64,000 nt of DNA. Source: Auricularia sp. M13 (lineage: Eukaryota > Basidiomycota > Agaricomycetes > Auriculariales > Auriculariaceae). Of the stretch, positions 53,822 through 64,000 are shown one piece after another. The first letter of the stretch is position 1. Every line of letters starts with the position of its first letter. The notes under the pieces were generated by a model. That model saw only the letters and a list, made by a program, of their open reading frames with translations, had not been told where the DNA came from and searched no databases. The DNA lies in NCBI GenBank assembly GCA_037042915.1, contig CM073201.1, forward strand, positions 434,001-498,000. Reading direction: 5' to 3'. A program made the translations under genes and the position numbers.

Positions 53822-56800
53822 GATGTCTGGATTGAATCGGTTGCAAACGGAACGACAAGCAACGCGAAATCCAACTCCGACAACTCCGCGGCTTGTTCTT
53901 AATCTTGCAGCGAAAACTCATTTTTCACATTCATGCTCTAAAAAAATATTCATATCTTTACTGGGAATAAGTGACGTGGGAAATCTTGATACTTCTTTTG
54001 TCAGGTCTCATCTGGCCGCCTCATAAGACGTTCCCCACAGTTAGGCTCAACACAATGCAAATTGGCGCTTCCCGCTAAGGTTGAACATAATGACAGGAAT
54101 CAGGTATAGCACATCGCAATGCTTGCTGGGAAGACTACATAAGCTCTCTCCTGCATTAGAGCTTCTGCATAGCAACGGATGCCTAATCTTCTTTGTCTCT
54201 TATCCGACGGCGTCGGCCTGTGAGGCCGCGCGCGGCTTTTTCAAAGGTGAGCCACCAGCTGGAACTCTCCGATAGTTCTGGAATGTTGGTCCGAGGAAAG
54301 TCGGGGCGGTCGTCTACCGAAATCTCTCTATAGTACTTACGTTGCCCGGTGAAAGCACCACGGCGCCCGGAAATCGCCAACGCGAGGACATGAAGCGCTC
54401 AAGCAGACGGTCTGAAAACTGAGCTGGCGTATCGTCACTGACTATAAACAATTGAATGGCGTGTAAATCGCATAATGAACCAGGCTGGAAGGTTAGAAGC
54501 CCCAAGCATAACGCCCCGCGTCGTCTACAAAGCGCGTTGGGCCTCACATCTCAATGGAGAGTATGAATTTATTCTCATCTTTAAGATCGACGAAGACGTA
54601 CGGCGCCGAGGCTTAGCGGCGCTCGCGTCTCACCTGTATCCCTTTTCCATCTCTCCGGACGAGACGCAGGCTCAGGGCTGCTTCGCTCGACTCTTTCAGA
54701 GTCTCGCCTTCTTTGGAGCGCGTAGTCGGTACCGCGAGTCATGCTTGCAATCTTATATCTCAGTTATGCATATCTAATCGGCATAGTTCTGATTCATGAG
54801 TGAGAATACCTGCAGGATCAGAGCATGTCGCCGCTGAGCGCTCTTTGCCACCGCCGCTTAGTGAACTCCCGACGCCGGATAACCAGAGCCCCTCCAACCA
54901 CGTCATGATAATCGCTCCCCAATCCCGTTTTGTCCGAGTGTTTGCGCGTCTCGAAGAGGCCTTGGGAACACGCCGACTGAAAAAGGAATGCGCGCTGCCA
55001 GAAAGGCGCTGGTGGAAACTGTTGAACTCCGAGGCACGTTTTTGACCCTTGGCGGGATTTCCGTACCCTCTCGCATGGCAACAATCGCACCGCCGGATGA
55101 CGCAAGGCGAGGATTGAGATTGCGGGAATCATCACCAAAATAATGTCCTCGAAAATAGCGAGCCATTGCCAGAGTTTCATGGGCAGGTTACTGCCCGATG
55201 ATCGGAAGCTATCGCGTCTCAGTTGTTCATTTTGTGCAATTGCTAGTAAGTCACAGACTTCTACAGTACCTGGGTTCGCAGATTGTCACCTTACACAACG
55301 GGTCGTCGTGTCGGATGTCAATACGCACGCGTCAGTGGCCAATACACATACAGGATACGCACGGTGTTGCCGTGTCTACAGTGGCACTGATAATTGCACG
55401 CATGATAAACTGTACGCTACACCCTTTAGCCATTCGATTGCTGAGCGCTCTGGACGGTGCAATGAGGTAGTTAGATTGCGAATGCACCAGGTAATGTGCA
55501 TCGCAGAGCCTAGCAGGAGTAGGTGCTGGACAATCTCATCCTGAACGCACACGAGTCGGGCTCGTTTGGCACGTTCTGTTCAATCAGCCTATGACCACGG
55601 AGAATATAGTGTGAGCGGCATCTCGTACGGTGACAGGCTGTGCCTGGGCAGTGACACGTCGCTGTCACTCGTCAGTGCCATAGATTGAAGGCTTGTTTGC
55701 TGCGGAAGTGGTAACATTGATGTCTCAGTATGCAAGGAATTAAACGCGCGCGCTCTGCTGACACAGAGAACCTCTCCTAGCGCCGACTCCGCTGATATCT
55801 TCTGTGCGCCAGGATGATCAACAGCCGCGGGCGGGAGAGCAGTCTGATATTCGTTCCTCACCGCTACCTCGACGGCGGACGTCGTTCCGACGCGTTAGGC
55901 ATGAGTGGAGGTGAGATCCGGTGAAACCTCTGCCACGCACGCAATTTTGAGGTGGTTGCTGTGAAGCGCACGGTTTGAGAGTGCGAAAACCCGATCCGAC
56001 AACGATTTCGGATGGACGACTAGACGCTCATGTGGCCAAACATGGCCGACAAAGATATGCCGCAGGGACCGCCCAGCAACAGGATGAGACGAGGGCATCG
56101 CATGCCTTGATACCGGCCACTCTTGCGCCATATCTCTGCGCCGCTCTCTGTGACATGCAATGCGATTGGACATCGAGTCTTGCTCCTGCCAACCCAAGCG
56201 CTGCCAGAGTTGATTTGACAGTGATCGATGGACGCTATGATGACGAGATCCTCGAGTCGTACGACTGCTTTGGGCGCGTGAGACGCTCAATGGCGATGCT
56301 CGCTCGGCAGGGACTGAACTGGTCATTCACTGGACGCCTGGAAAGATCATTGGTCACCACGTCCGTATCGACTAAGGAAAGAAAGAGTATATATTGGACG
56401 CCTACCTTAGTATGGTTCTGTTTCATTGGTTTTCAATGTGACTTGCGATGTAGCTGTCGAGATTAGCGCCTTATCTAATCGGGAATTTTCCAAATCGGGA
56501 TGCCGGCTTCGCACCCTCCAGAGCGTGACGGAACTGCCATGTTGTCTTCGGACTGCATCCGTCATCCACGCCTCGAAAGTCCCTTCACGAAACGCAGGCC
56601 GCGGGCTGCTGTGCAGTATATAACCTCTAAGGCTTGATGAGGGATGGTCTGCCCCTGTGACTGTCGACAAGGCAGGATCCGCCCGAACCACAGTCAGAAG
56701 ACCGCTTCTTGCAACCTGACGTCGTGCGCCCGCCGAGCGTGAGTATTCAAAGCACCTGCGCTTAAAGTATCCCCCTACCTCGTGTCCCCGTCAACTGTCT

Positions 56801-56870
56801 ATTGCCGCCGTCGCCTGTGCGACATACTTCAACTTGGACAGCCAGCTGTTTAAGCCGCTTCGCCTCCTCC
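53822..56870. other. 3-kb region without a confident gene
   Basis: Longest frames are 120-163 codons on both strands and lack domains. Minus-strand islands at 54210-55180 look coding-like and are listed separately. The final ~250 bases include TATATAACC near 56616, a possible TATA element of the monooxygenase at 56871. The rest (55200-56600) shows nothing I recognise. Confidence 0.3.
54210..55180 (-). other. Coding-like islands, possible multi-exon gene
   Basis: Three minus-strand islands read naturally. About 54820-55180 gives a hydrophobic start (WLAIFEDIILVMIPAISILA) and HSDKTGLGSDYHDVVGGALV then IRRREFTKRRWQ. About 54354-54490 gives LHAIQLFIVSDDTPAQFSDR then LLERFMSSRWRFPGAVVLSP ending at a perfect GTAAGT donor; its acceptor would lead to YRRVPAGGSPLKKPRAASQA and a stop near 54213. 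I cannot connect the islands with confidence or name a family. Confidence 0.25.
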
Positions 56871-58914
56871 ATGTCCTCTTCATCCATGCCCGAACTCTAT
56901 GGAGGACGTCAGACTTCACATGTACTGGATATCATCGTCGTGGGCTGTGGCCTCGGCGGACTCGCCGCTGCGTATGGCCTCGCTCGCGCAGGACACAATG
57001 TCACCATCGTCGAGTCCGCGGTCGCCATTGCCGAAGTTGGCGCAGGCATCCAGGTCTGTCCGAACCGCTGACCACGTACCCAGCGGTCGCTAAACCCCAC
57101 ATCAGGTCTCCCCGAACGTCGCCCGCGTTTTGATTAGGTTTGGCCTCGGCGAGCAGCTGGCGAAGACGGCGGTCCAACCGGAAGGCATTGTTTTCCGACG
57201 CTGTAAGTCCGGTCATTGGCGCACAATATCCTGAACTCCTGTTAAACATCGATCACTATAGACAAGACCGGCGAGCTGCTCGGACGCACCGATTGGAGCA
57301 ACATGGAGCAGCTGTACGGCGCGCCATATTATCATGTCCATGTGCGTCGATATAACTTAGCACCCGTTGAACCTGTCTGACGCCGCCGCGTTCAGCGCGC
57401 CGATCTGCACAATATGCTCATGGACATTACCCTGCCGCTCGTCAAGCTGCGCCTGGCCACATGGGTTAAGGAGTATTCCGGAGCTGGAACGATTACCGTC
57501 ACGAGCAACGGCAAGATTGAAACCCTGCGGGCAGATCTCGTCGTGGGCGCGGACGGCGTGAAGAGCGTGCTTCGCAGCGCCGTTGTCGGCACCCCAGACC
57601 AGGCATCCGCGACGGGCGACGCTGCCTATCGCGCCATTGTCCCGGCGTCGCTGCTTCTCGAACACGACGACCTTCGCGAGCTTGTGGAACGGCCACACAT
57701 GACAAGCTGGATGGGTCCCGGGCGGCACGTCATGGGCTACTGCATTGTGCGTCTCCTCCGCGCGGCAGCATAGGGCTTCGACGTCACGCTTACGACTTTG
57801 TGTTTTGCAATAGCGTGCAAAGAATGAGTATAACATCGTTCTTCTCCACCCCGACGACGGGTCAGTTGAGTCGTGGACGGCGGAGGGCAGCGCAGACAAA
57901 ATGCGTGCAGACTTTGCCAACTGGGAACCTCGGTGAGCAGTGGTTCCGCCTTATTTTGGAACATACGTTGACGATAGCGGCATCAATTGTAGAGTCGAGA
58001 AGCTCTTGTCGTTTGTGCCTTCCACACTCAAGTGGAAGCTGATGGACCGCCAACCGCTCGAGAGCTGGATCCATCCAGACCAGCAGCTCGTGCTTCTGGG
58101 AGACGCCTGCCATCCAATGCTGGTGCGTCTACCGCGCCATCCTTCGCGGCCGCGCTAACATGTCGTTTGTCGCGCAGCCCTACCGCGCGCAAGGAGCTGC
58201 AATGGCAGTACGTCCGCTCGGATGGTTGCTTGACTGGCGGAAGCTGATGCATGACTATGTGTCTGTTAGATCGAGGACGGCGCTGTGTTGGGCGCGTTGT
58301 TTGCGCGACTACAGAGCGCCGAACAAGTACCGGTGCTGCTAAAAGCGTATGAGGCGCTACGGCACCAGCGCACTGCGGACGTCCAGGCTAGCTCGCGGCT
58401 CAACCAGCACATTTTCCACCTGCCCGACGGCCCGGCGCAAGAGGAGCGCGACGAGCAAATGCGCGCGACGTTAAAGGGCAGGAACTACGGTACAGGGCTC
58501 CCGCCCAAATCGGCTTCGTCGTCACCAGCTACACGCTCGGTAGACGCGACTGGGCTCGCGCAGACCACTGTCAAGGAGGCGCAGGAAGACGGCGAGAACG
58601 AGGCACACGAGGGGAACCCGAACCAGTGGGCAGACATGCGCAAGAGCCAGGCGCTGTTTGGGTACGACGCAGACGAGGCCGTGACACGTTGGCTCGTTGA
58701 GCACGGTCTAGAGGTTGACTTCAGCGAGCAGCATTCGAACAGCGAGGGCACGGAGAGCGAGACCACCGAGGCTCGCTCTGTCAGCGAAGGGACCGAGAGC
58801 GACATCACAATGCACGAAGAGGCGACTGCCGGCCACACAGTTTCCAAAGACGCCACGTTTGCTATCACTCCCCTCGAGGTGGCGGCCACTGAGCCCAAAG
58901 CGCTGATTGCATGA
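56871..58914 (+). CDS. FAD-dependent monooxygenase, salicylate-hydroxylase type
   Basis: The ATG at 56871 (MSSSSMPELYGG) begins at least eight exons, e.g. 56871-57053, 57106-57202 and 57262 to about 57342. The N-terminal Rossmann motif is DIIVVGCGLGGLAAAYGLAR, followed by IVESAVAIAEVGAGIQ and VSPNVARVLIRFGLG. Then come RADLHNMLMDITLP, VVGADGVKSVLRSAVVGT (DG motif), MGPGRHVMGYCI, LVLLGDACHPML (GD motif) and PYRAQGAAMA with IEDGAVLGALF. These define class A flavoprotein hydroxylases such as salicylate 1-monooxygenase and 6-hydroxynicotinate 3-monooxygenase relatives. After the usual end of the family (NPNQWADMRKSQALFGYDAD, EAVTRWLVEHGLEVD), about 60 extra residues rich in Ser, Glu and Thr follow, with the repeat SEGTESETTEARSVSEGTES. 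The substrate is unknown but probably aromatic. One other flavin monooxygenase lies at 6784. Confidence 0.88.
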
Positions 58915-60222
58915 AGGAGCTTGGCGGCGTCGAGGAGCCTTTTGAGTGTATAATTATCTTAGATTGCTATGGTTAGCGCGCAGCTTGACGTTTTCCAGGA
59001 AATAAGAAATGCGGACATCTTCATCAGCAATTTTTCCCATGACGGTTTGTCCATTGCAGCTTAGCGGTCCAGCGGTCACGCACGGTTGCTAGCACAAGTC
59101 TTCAACCAGAGAAGCATGTAGAGGCAGACCCTCACCTGGTAAGCGAATTTGCTGCAAGTGACTTGAGTCGCTCGACTCGCTGCGGCCAAAGGCGTGGAGG
59201 GAGGGATACAATGCGAGCCTGACAGCACCAGGGTCATACACAACCATTTGAGGGTTCGGAATGGCTGCTGAGCAATCGATGACGCCCTTAACGTTCCTTG
59301 TTAGCCGTATATGTCGTGTGCACATCCGTTGACGACGGTGTGGCCGTCAGGGCTTCGCCAGCGCTGTGATGTGATCGTACGTTTCGAAGCAAATTTGCCC
59401 GGTCCTTTGAGATGCTCTCAAGAGTTGGCATGTAGTTTAACGCCTTGAGCAGAGTGCGCGAGCCAAGAAGTTGGGGCTGCATCATGGCTGCATCGGTGAG
59501 CTGTGCAACGCCCTGATTTTCTTCTTGACCTGTCAGCTATAATAAAGCGCAATAATGAGACCACACACTAATCAAATATACCCCGCGATCACGTGCCATG
59601 CGAAAAGAATGTTTGACACCCAGCAACCAGTTCCAGGCAATTATTGGACGCGTCAGGGTGAACATGACCCGAGACGGCAAATGTAGACCTCCTGCGATGG
59701 CCCACTCATGATATACCAGGTCTATTCTTGTCAAAGGTCGCCACTTGGGGGTGAGCATATTTTCATGGGTACAACATGGGTTATAGGTATTTTGGACATA
59801 CCGAATAAGTCTAGTGTTCCCAAGAACAACGCATGTCCAACGAGCGTAAGATTTTGATTCGTGAATATGAGCCTTTATTATAATGGCAGAGAATAGCGTC
59901 CAAGTTGCATCAGGGGCAGTATCGAGAATAACCAGAGCGCCAGAAACGCGCTGTTGGGGATATGAAGTTCGGAACAGAACGCTTTCAGTCTCCGCCTTTG
60001 CGTTTTCCCTCGCGCAAAATCTGTTGCACAGACAACCGCCGAAAGGACAGACGTGACATGATAAAAATCAGTATACGCTATTATCCCTCGGTTGCGCAAA
60101 TCGGAAGAGGGCGTACAGCCTCAGCATCTCCTGCGACGGCACGGTACAGATCTTCAATGAAGCACGACACAGATACAGTATGGAGACAGGAAAAATATGA
60201 GAGACCATCGGCCTCTGCGTTT
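58915..60222. other. Intergenic with coding-like fragments
   Basis: Mostly short frames. Minus-strand stretches about 59095-59320 (GVIDCSAAIPNPQMVVYDPG then AVRLALYPSLHAFGR), 59300-59500 (QLLGSRTLLKALNYMPTLES then ISKDRANLLRNVRSHHSAGE) and 59580-59740 (GLHLPSRVMFTLTRPIIAWN) read like protein. I cannot join them or name a family; they may be a decayed gene or exons of an undetected one. Confidence 0.3.
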
Positions 60223-61848
60223 CTAAGTATAATCGTCATCGATACATTCGAGCATGGCGTTGATGCGGTGCTGCACAACCGCTCGCGTTTCAGACGGCCA
60301 GCCGGCAACAGTGAACGTCGAGAGCGAAGCCACAGTATGCTCGCGTTCCTCGTCACATGCTGTAAGTCGCTTCTGGATGAGACGATATATGTCCTCGGGG
60401 TCGCAGTCGGCGTCGAATTTACAATGACCGCCGAATGATATGGAGTCTAGCTGGCAGCAGATCCAGGAACCGTCGGCTCGAGGATGATCGAGTACGGTGC
60501 AGAATGAGTGCAAATCGCGCTTGGTTATGGTCCAGATGGGAGCGCCGTCGAAGTTGAGAGCCACAAGTGCTCCCAGGAGAGGGAGAACGGCGAGAAAGTT
60601 CAAGAACTCCGCCTCGCCCGAGCTTTCGAAGGTCAAGCGCGACAGTCGGGACGACGACGTCGCAAGCTTCGAGACGAACTCAATGAGGTCGGCGTCTGAG
60701 TCTTTGTCCCTCTTCAGGAAAAGCGTCGATAAGTTGGGGAATTCCAAAAAATCTGCAAGGCATTGGAAGGGGCGTGTGCCGAACAGAATGACTCCCATGT
60801 GCGTGAGGGATGGAGCGACAGCCTTTTCCGTGGGAAGAACCCGTTGGAGTATGATGGGAAGCTCTATAACCAGGTACTTCAGAAGTGGAGAGGTCTCGAT
60901 GACATGGGCGATGTCGTCCCGCTCGGGCAGGCAGTGTGGGATGGTCAGAGATAGGCTGGTGAGGGCAGGAAAGACGGTCGGCCCTTTTCTGAACACGTTG
61001 CATGACATCAATCGACGAAGATTATGCGCTCCAGGAAGCAGCTCCATCATCCCAGGAGAGTCAGAATTTATGTCCCTCGCAAATAATGAGGCGTGGAGCA
61101 GCCGTGGCGACCGTGAACCGAGAACCGCGAGCAGAGCGTCGTTGTGGGTGAAGCCCTTGACAGCAACGCGCAGGAAACAGCAGCGAGACATGGCATTCGC
61201 TAGTATAGCGGCTGGTGCGGCATGGTAGGACTGGCTCGCGTACGCGCGGGCGACAAAGATGCATATCGGCGCGGCTCCCGAACGCTGCAGCACTGTCCCA
61301 AGGAATGACATCCACATGGCAACTGTTCGCTGCGTCACAGAATCAAATGAAAGAGCGACGTGGGACCACACTCTGGGAGCTGCGAAGCTAGCCATTCGCC
61401 ATCTCCTACAAACGGCAGCAAGCCTGAACGGCTGCACTTGTCGAGGATAGATATCGTTTTCGTATAGCAAGTGTTCGTCGTCCCAACCCTCATCGCGAAT
61501 GTCGACTAGGCAGTACTCGAAAATTTCGCCGAGTAGCTCGAGCGGCATCTTTCGGACAGGATGCAGCAGACCACAGTTGATGACGATCTCCTCCGTCAGG
61601 GCGTCCAGCCGCCGCTGCAGATCTGCTTCGAGCGAAGCAGCATCGTCTCGGATGTGCCTGAGCAAGTGAATTTCTTCCAGGATTTTTTCGCAAAGGCGCG
61701 CTTCGGCGTCTGCAGTCGCCCTTCGCGCCTGTTGGTGGTTCTCCCGAAGGACGAGCAGCTCGTCGGCCTGGGCGGCAAGGCGTGCCCGAACACTGGCAGC
61801 TTCCATTGCGCCAGCGTAGCGGTTGGGATCTCGCTCAGGAAACGCCAT
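60223..61848 (-). CDS. F-box protein with N-terminal coiled coil
   Basis: A single 541-codon frame; the ATG at 61848 (MAFPERDPNRYAGAMEAASV) is preferred over the longer frame because upstream codons are basic and unlike the family. Residues ~15-90 form a coiled coil of Ala/Leu/Glu heptads (RARLAAQADELLVLRENHQQ). The F-box-like region follows at ~97-160: PVRKMPLELLGEIFEYCLVD, later RLAAVCRRWRMASFAAPRVW and SHVALSF. The rest is LRR-like (FPALTSLSLTIPHCLPERDD; FPNLSTLFLKRDKDSDADLI). This coiled-coil/F-box/LRR order is one of the most expanded families in Agaricomycetes and is expected to work as an SCF receptor. A damaged relative lies upstream at 62227-62950 on the same strand. No intron is needed. 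Confidence 0.85.
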   Translation of the reverse strand: MAFPERDPNRYAGAMEAASVRARLAAQADELLVLRENHQQARRATADAEARLCEKILEEIHLLRHIRDDAASLEADLQRRLDALTEEIVINCGLLHPVRKMPLELLGEIFEYCLVDIRDEGWDDEHLLYENDIYPRQVQPFRLAAVCRRWRMASFAAPRVWSHVALSFDSVTQRTVAMWMSFLGTVLQRSGAAPICIFVARAYASQSYHAAPAAILANAMSRCCFLRVAVKGFTHNDALLAVLGSRSPRLLHASLFARDINSDSPGMMELLPGAHNLRRLMSCNVFRKGPTVFPALTSLSLTIPHCLPERDDIAHVIETSPLLKYLVIELPIILQRVLPTEKAVAPSLTHMGVILFGTRPFQCLADFLEFPNLSTLFLKRDKDSDADLIEFVSKLATSSSRLSRLTFESSGEAEFLNFLAVLPLLGALVALNFDGAPIWTITKRDLHSFCTVLDHPRADGSWICCQLDSISFGGHCKFDADCDPEDIYRLIQKRLTACDEEREHTVASLSTFTVAGWPSETRAVVQHRINAMLECIDDDYT

Positions 61849-62226
61849 ACTGCACGAGCAGAACACAGTGTAGCGTCTGGGTGGTGGACGGCAAGACAAA
61901 GGATGCGGGCGGAGCTTCAAAGCGTTTTTGTTCCGTCTTCCATTATGCAGAACATGCATTCGCGCTCTCAAAATGTCTCCAAATTTCCTGTTTCAAGTCA
62001 ATTAGGATAAAAAATGACTATGTAAATTAGTTAAGAAGGAGCCGCGGACTAGGGGCACCGACTCAGTCGCACCATCATCGACTTTCTGTCGCAACAAATG
62101 ATCAGTCGGGCCTCCCGCATCCAAGTTAACATCCGACGAGACCTGCAATATGGGTTACGGGTGTAACAGCGGGGTTGTTGGACGGCGCTTGAAGATTTCT
62201 TACAGTAAGGCGGCACTTGAGTTGGG
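61849..62226. other. Intergenic between tandem F-box gene and its relic
   Basis: Promoter of the F-box gene (minus) and 3' flank of the relic. Nothing else is seen. Confidence 0.35.
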
Positions 62227-62950
62227 CTACGTGTACAGGACAGTCCTCAGAAATCGTCGGCCTCCATGCAAAAGGTTGTTAATGCCGTCTTGCATCTCAA
62301 GAAAGCTACGAGTCCAGCCGCAGATCTCGAACGCAGAGAGCCGAGCCAGATCCTTTCCAGACTCGTTCGCGCTCAGATCGTCAGCTGCGAGTCGTCTCCG
62401 AAGAAGCGAGTAGATGTCCGTTGTATCGCAATTTGCGCCGAAGACCTGGTGTCCCGTGGACGCGATGGAGGTCAAGCGTGGGCACAGTCAGGAGTCATTG
62501 GCATGCTGAGGACGATCAAGCGCGCGGCAGAACGCGCAAAACGCGTCCCTGGTGAGCGGTATGTTTCTGAATTTAAAACTGACGAGTGCGAGGAGGTGCG
62601 GAAGGACGGGTACGAGCAGCACAAAGTGTCCCGGCGTCGGAAATTCCGCGAGGTGGGCGTCGCCGATGCGCAGGTGTCTCAGTCGAGGCTGAGGTCCACC
62701 CGAGTTCCTCGTTCCCGAGGGGTCTGAGCGTCGACAGCTGCGGCAACTCAATCAGGTCTGTCTGAGACGGGGAGGGGCCGGACTGGAGAACTATTGCGAA
62801 CGATGAGCGTCAGTTGAACTCTAGATCTGTGAGATGCTGCGCGACCGACTTCTGTGGCCGCGTGGAATAATGTCCCGTCAGAGGATGAGAGCTCTAATCC
62901 GCAAGAGCTTGGAGATTCGGGTGAGCTGGGAGATATTCATGTCTGTGCGC
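62227..62950 (-). pseudogene. Relic of a coiled-coil/F-box/LRR gene
   Basis: Minus-strand frame related to the C-terminal half of the gene at 60223. It reads FVLLVPVLPHLLALVSFKFR and AFCAFCRALDRPQHANDS, then a TGA at 62488-62490, then continues in the same frame LCPRLTSIASTGHQVFGANC and DTTDIYSLLRRRLAADDLSA to 62227. The intact gene has DGSW where the relic has NDS-stop, so TGG to TGA is the simplest explanation. Upstream (to about 62950) remnants such as LLRIRALILSDGTLFHAATE and TDLEF fit the preceding LRR-like part but need frame changes and a stop. The coiled coil and F-box are not seen. Confidence 0.65.
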
Positions 62951-64000
62951 TTGCACGAATCTTGGACGCCGGAGCGTCGATGCGGAGGCAACACCGCAGG
63001 GAATGTTGTTCCCAGGCTATTCTCCAATGCCAATGTTTCGGACACACGCCTCCGAGCGGAAGCCGCGAGGTCGTCTGTGTAATTTCACGCTAATAATACC
63101 ATTCTGTGGCAGCGTATTCACCGCCCAGATGCGGAGGGAAGAGAGGAAGGTCGTGCGGAGGGAGGTTCAAATCGTGTCACTTCAGGCGTTTCGGTGGCAC
63201 AATTAAATAGACACTTCACAAGCTTTGAAATAGCTATAGAGCCAATAGCGTGCCAGCTTCCAGCATCACTTTCTTCGCCAAAGGGCGCAGTTTCCTCAGC
63301 CTGACACCACCTTATTGGTCTGCCCCTGCGAGTTGCTCACCGTCCGTGAGGATTGCTTGCCACAATGTCGCTCTTCTGCACGCCGTCTTCGCAGTGTATT
63401 TTAGGATTCCGAGTCGTCTTTCCGACGAATAGGCATGCACATAATCTTCCACTGGCCAGAAGTGTCTCGCCTCGAATTCCACGACGGCCGCATTTATACT
63501 GATATACAGTATATACATACAGTATATTTCCTTCCCTGGTTGCCGAACTCTTCCCCGCTCAGCCTGCCACTGCTCCCAGTGGGGATGCCGAGGAGGAAGC
63601 GTGTGGCTGACGTGCAGCCCTCCAATTTGGCGAGGATTGCTACCCGTGGAGGTACGTGGCTTTGTCAACTCATGATGGCCTGCAATACAGTTGGCAGTCA
63701 AGTCTGCAGAACGCTGCGGTTCGCGAGCTAAATGGGCCGCGGTGTCTCTGGTGTACCGCCCAGCTTAGTGAAGCATGTACGTATGCGGGCGTCCCAGCTC
63801 GCTGGCCGGCCATCGCTGCCCGTTGAGGTTGCCTGCCGGTGTCTGAGAGTAAGACAGTCTCAGTCTGAGAAACTCAGACTGGCCATGGTGGTGGTCAACG
63901 CGTGTGTTGTTCTGCGGAGGCTGATAAGGTCGGGGTCACGGGGCCTGCCGTGCCTAAGATTGAGCAGTTCGGGAGCTCTCATTTTGCGCGCCGAAGTTGT
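62951..64000. other. Gene-free right edge
   Basis: No gene recognised. Contains repeated ATACAGTATAT units near 63500-63525 and a perfect small hairpin at 63861-63881 (CAGTCTGAG, AAA, CTCAGACTG). A plus-strand frame 63435-63731 of 98 codons has no domain. Confidence 0.35.
63861..63881. repeat. Perfect 9-bp-arm hairpin
   Basis: CAGTCTGAG, loop AAA, CTCAGACTG, within a tract of partly repeated GTCTGAG/AGTCTCAG units (63841-63881). Function unknown. Confidence 0.6.

Noticed and set aside
55895-56466. Overlapping 143-163 codon frames on both strands
   Set aside because: No domain, splice consensus or start context; neither frame looks preferred.
60497-61228. 243-codon plus-strand frame
   Set aside because: Antisense of the intact coiled-coil/F-box gene.
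63164-63173. GGTTCAAATC, resembling a tRNA B box
   Set aside because: No A box at the right distance and no cloverleaf could be folded from the flanks.

Overview
The window is nuclear DNA from a filamentous Agaricomycete (Basidiomycota), most likely of the Polyporales type. Genes are broken by many 50-70 nt GT-AG introns, often with GTGCGT/GTGAGC donors and CTAAC-like branch sites. Codons are GC-rich. The gene content is typical of this class: expanded F-box-like families, DUF6534 and DUF6593 proteins, lineage-specific polytopic membrane proteins, FAD monooxygenases and a MYND protein. There is no bacterial operon structure, CRISPR array or convincing tRNA. Exon models were made by eye from translated frames, splice consensus and comparison between paralogues inside the window, so internal boundaries are approximate unless given.

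Layout. 1-3.3 kb: poor in genes; a 699-bp TIR element and one candidate small secreted protein. 3.3-8.7 kb: a DUF6534 membrane protein, a frameshifted unrecognised stretch, a Pro/Thr-rich protein and a phenol-hydroxylase-type FAD monooxygenase. 9-12.5 kb: two tandem F-box proteins on the minus strand, one intact and one broken, with a third relic near 15.3 kb. 13-14.7 kb: a Vps3844-type membrane protein. 15.6-18 kb: mostly unassigned, with one half of a dispersed repeat. 18.1 kb: DUF6593. 19.8-21.3 kb: zinc-type (MDR) alcohol dehydrogenase with an abnormal C-terminus. 21.7-23.8 kb: a small protein with two tandem Zn2Cys6 clusters and a lineage-specific multi-exon gene.

24.2-38.5 kb is the most rearranged part. 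Copies of one F-box-like family lie head to head: copy 1 (-) and copy 2 (+) share an 84-bp intergenic region. The copy 2 side plus that intergenic region recurs in inverted orientation as copy 3 (-) and a truncated copy 4 (+). The 3.8-kb spacer holds a Sec2-like Rab GEF, an orphan last exon of the same family and a dead MDR dehydrogenase. Copy 5 (-) follows, and copy 6 (+) lies at 48.7-51.2 kb.

39.65-40.16 kb: a ~500-bp hAT-like non-autonomous element. 41-44.1 kb: a NIMA-related kinase, a core cell-cycle gene. 45.1-48.0 kb: a tandem pair of membrane proteins with a shared upstream motif. 51.7-52.6 kb: a tetraspan-like membrane protein. 52.8-53.8 kb: a MYND zinc-finger protein. 56.9-58.9 kb: a salicylate-hydroxylase-type FAD monooxygenase. 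60.2-62.9 kb: a coiled-coil/F-box protein and its nonsense-mutated relative.

Conserved housekeeping genes (Vps3844, Sec2, NIMA kinase) are therefore interspersed with fast-evolving families whose copies show birth (tandem and inverted duplication) and death (frameshifts, nonsense mutations, orphan exons). Several apparent frameshifts are single missing G/C bases in otherwise conserved frames, so assembly error must be excluded before those genes are called pseudogenes.
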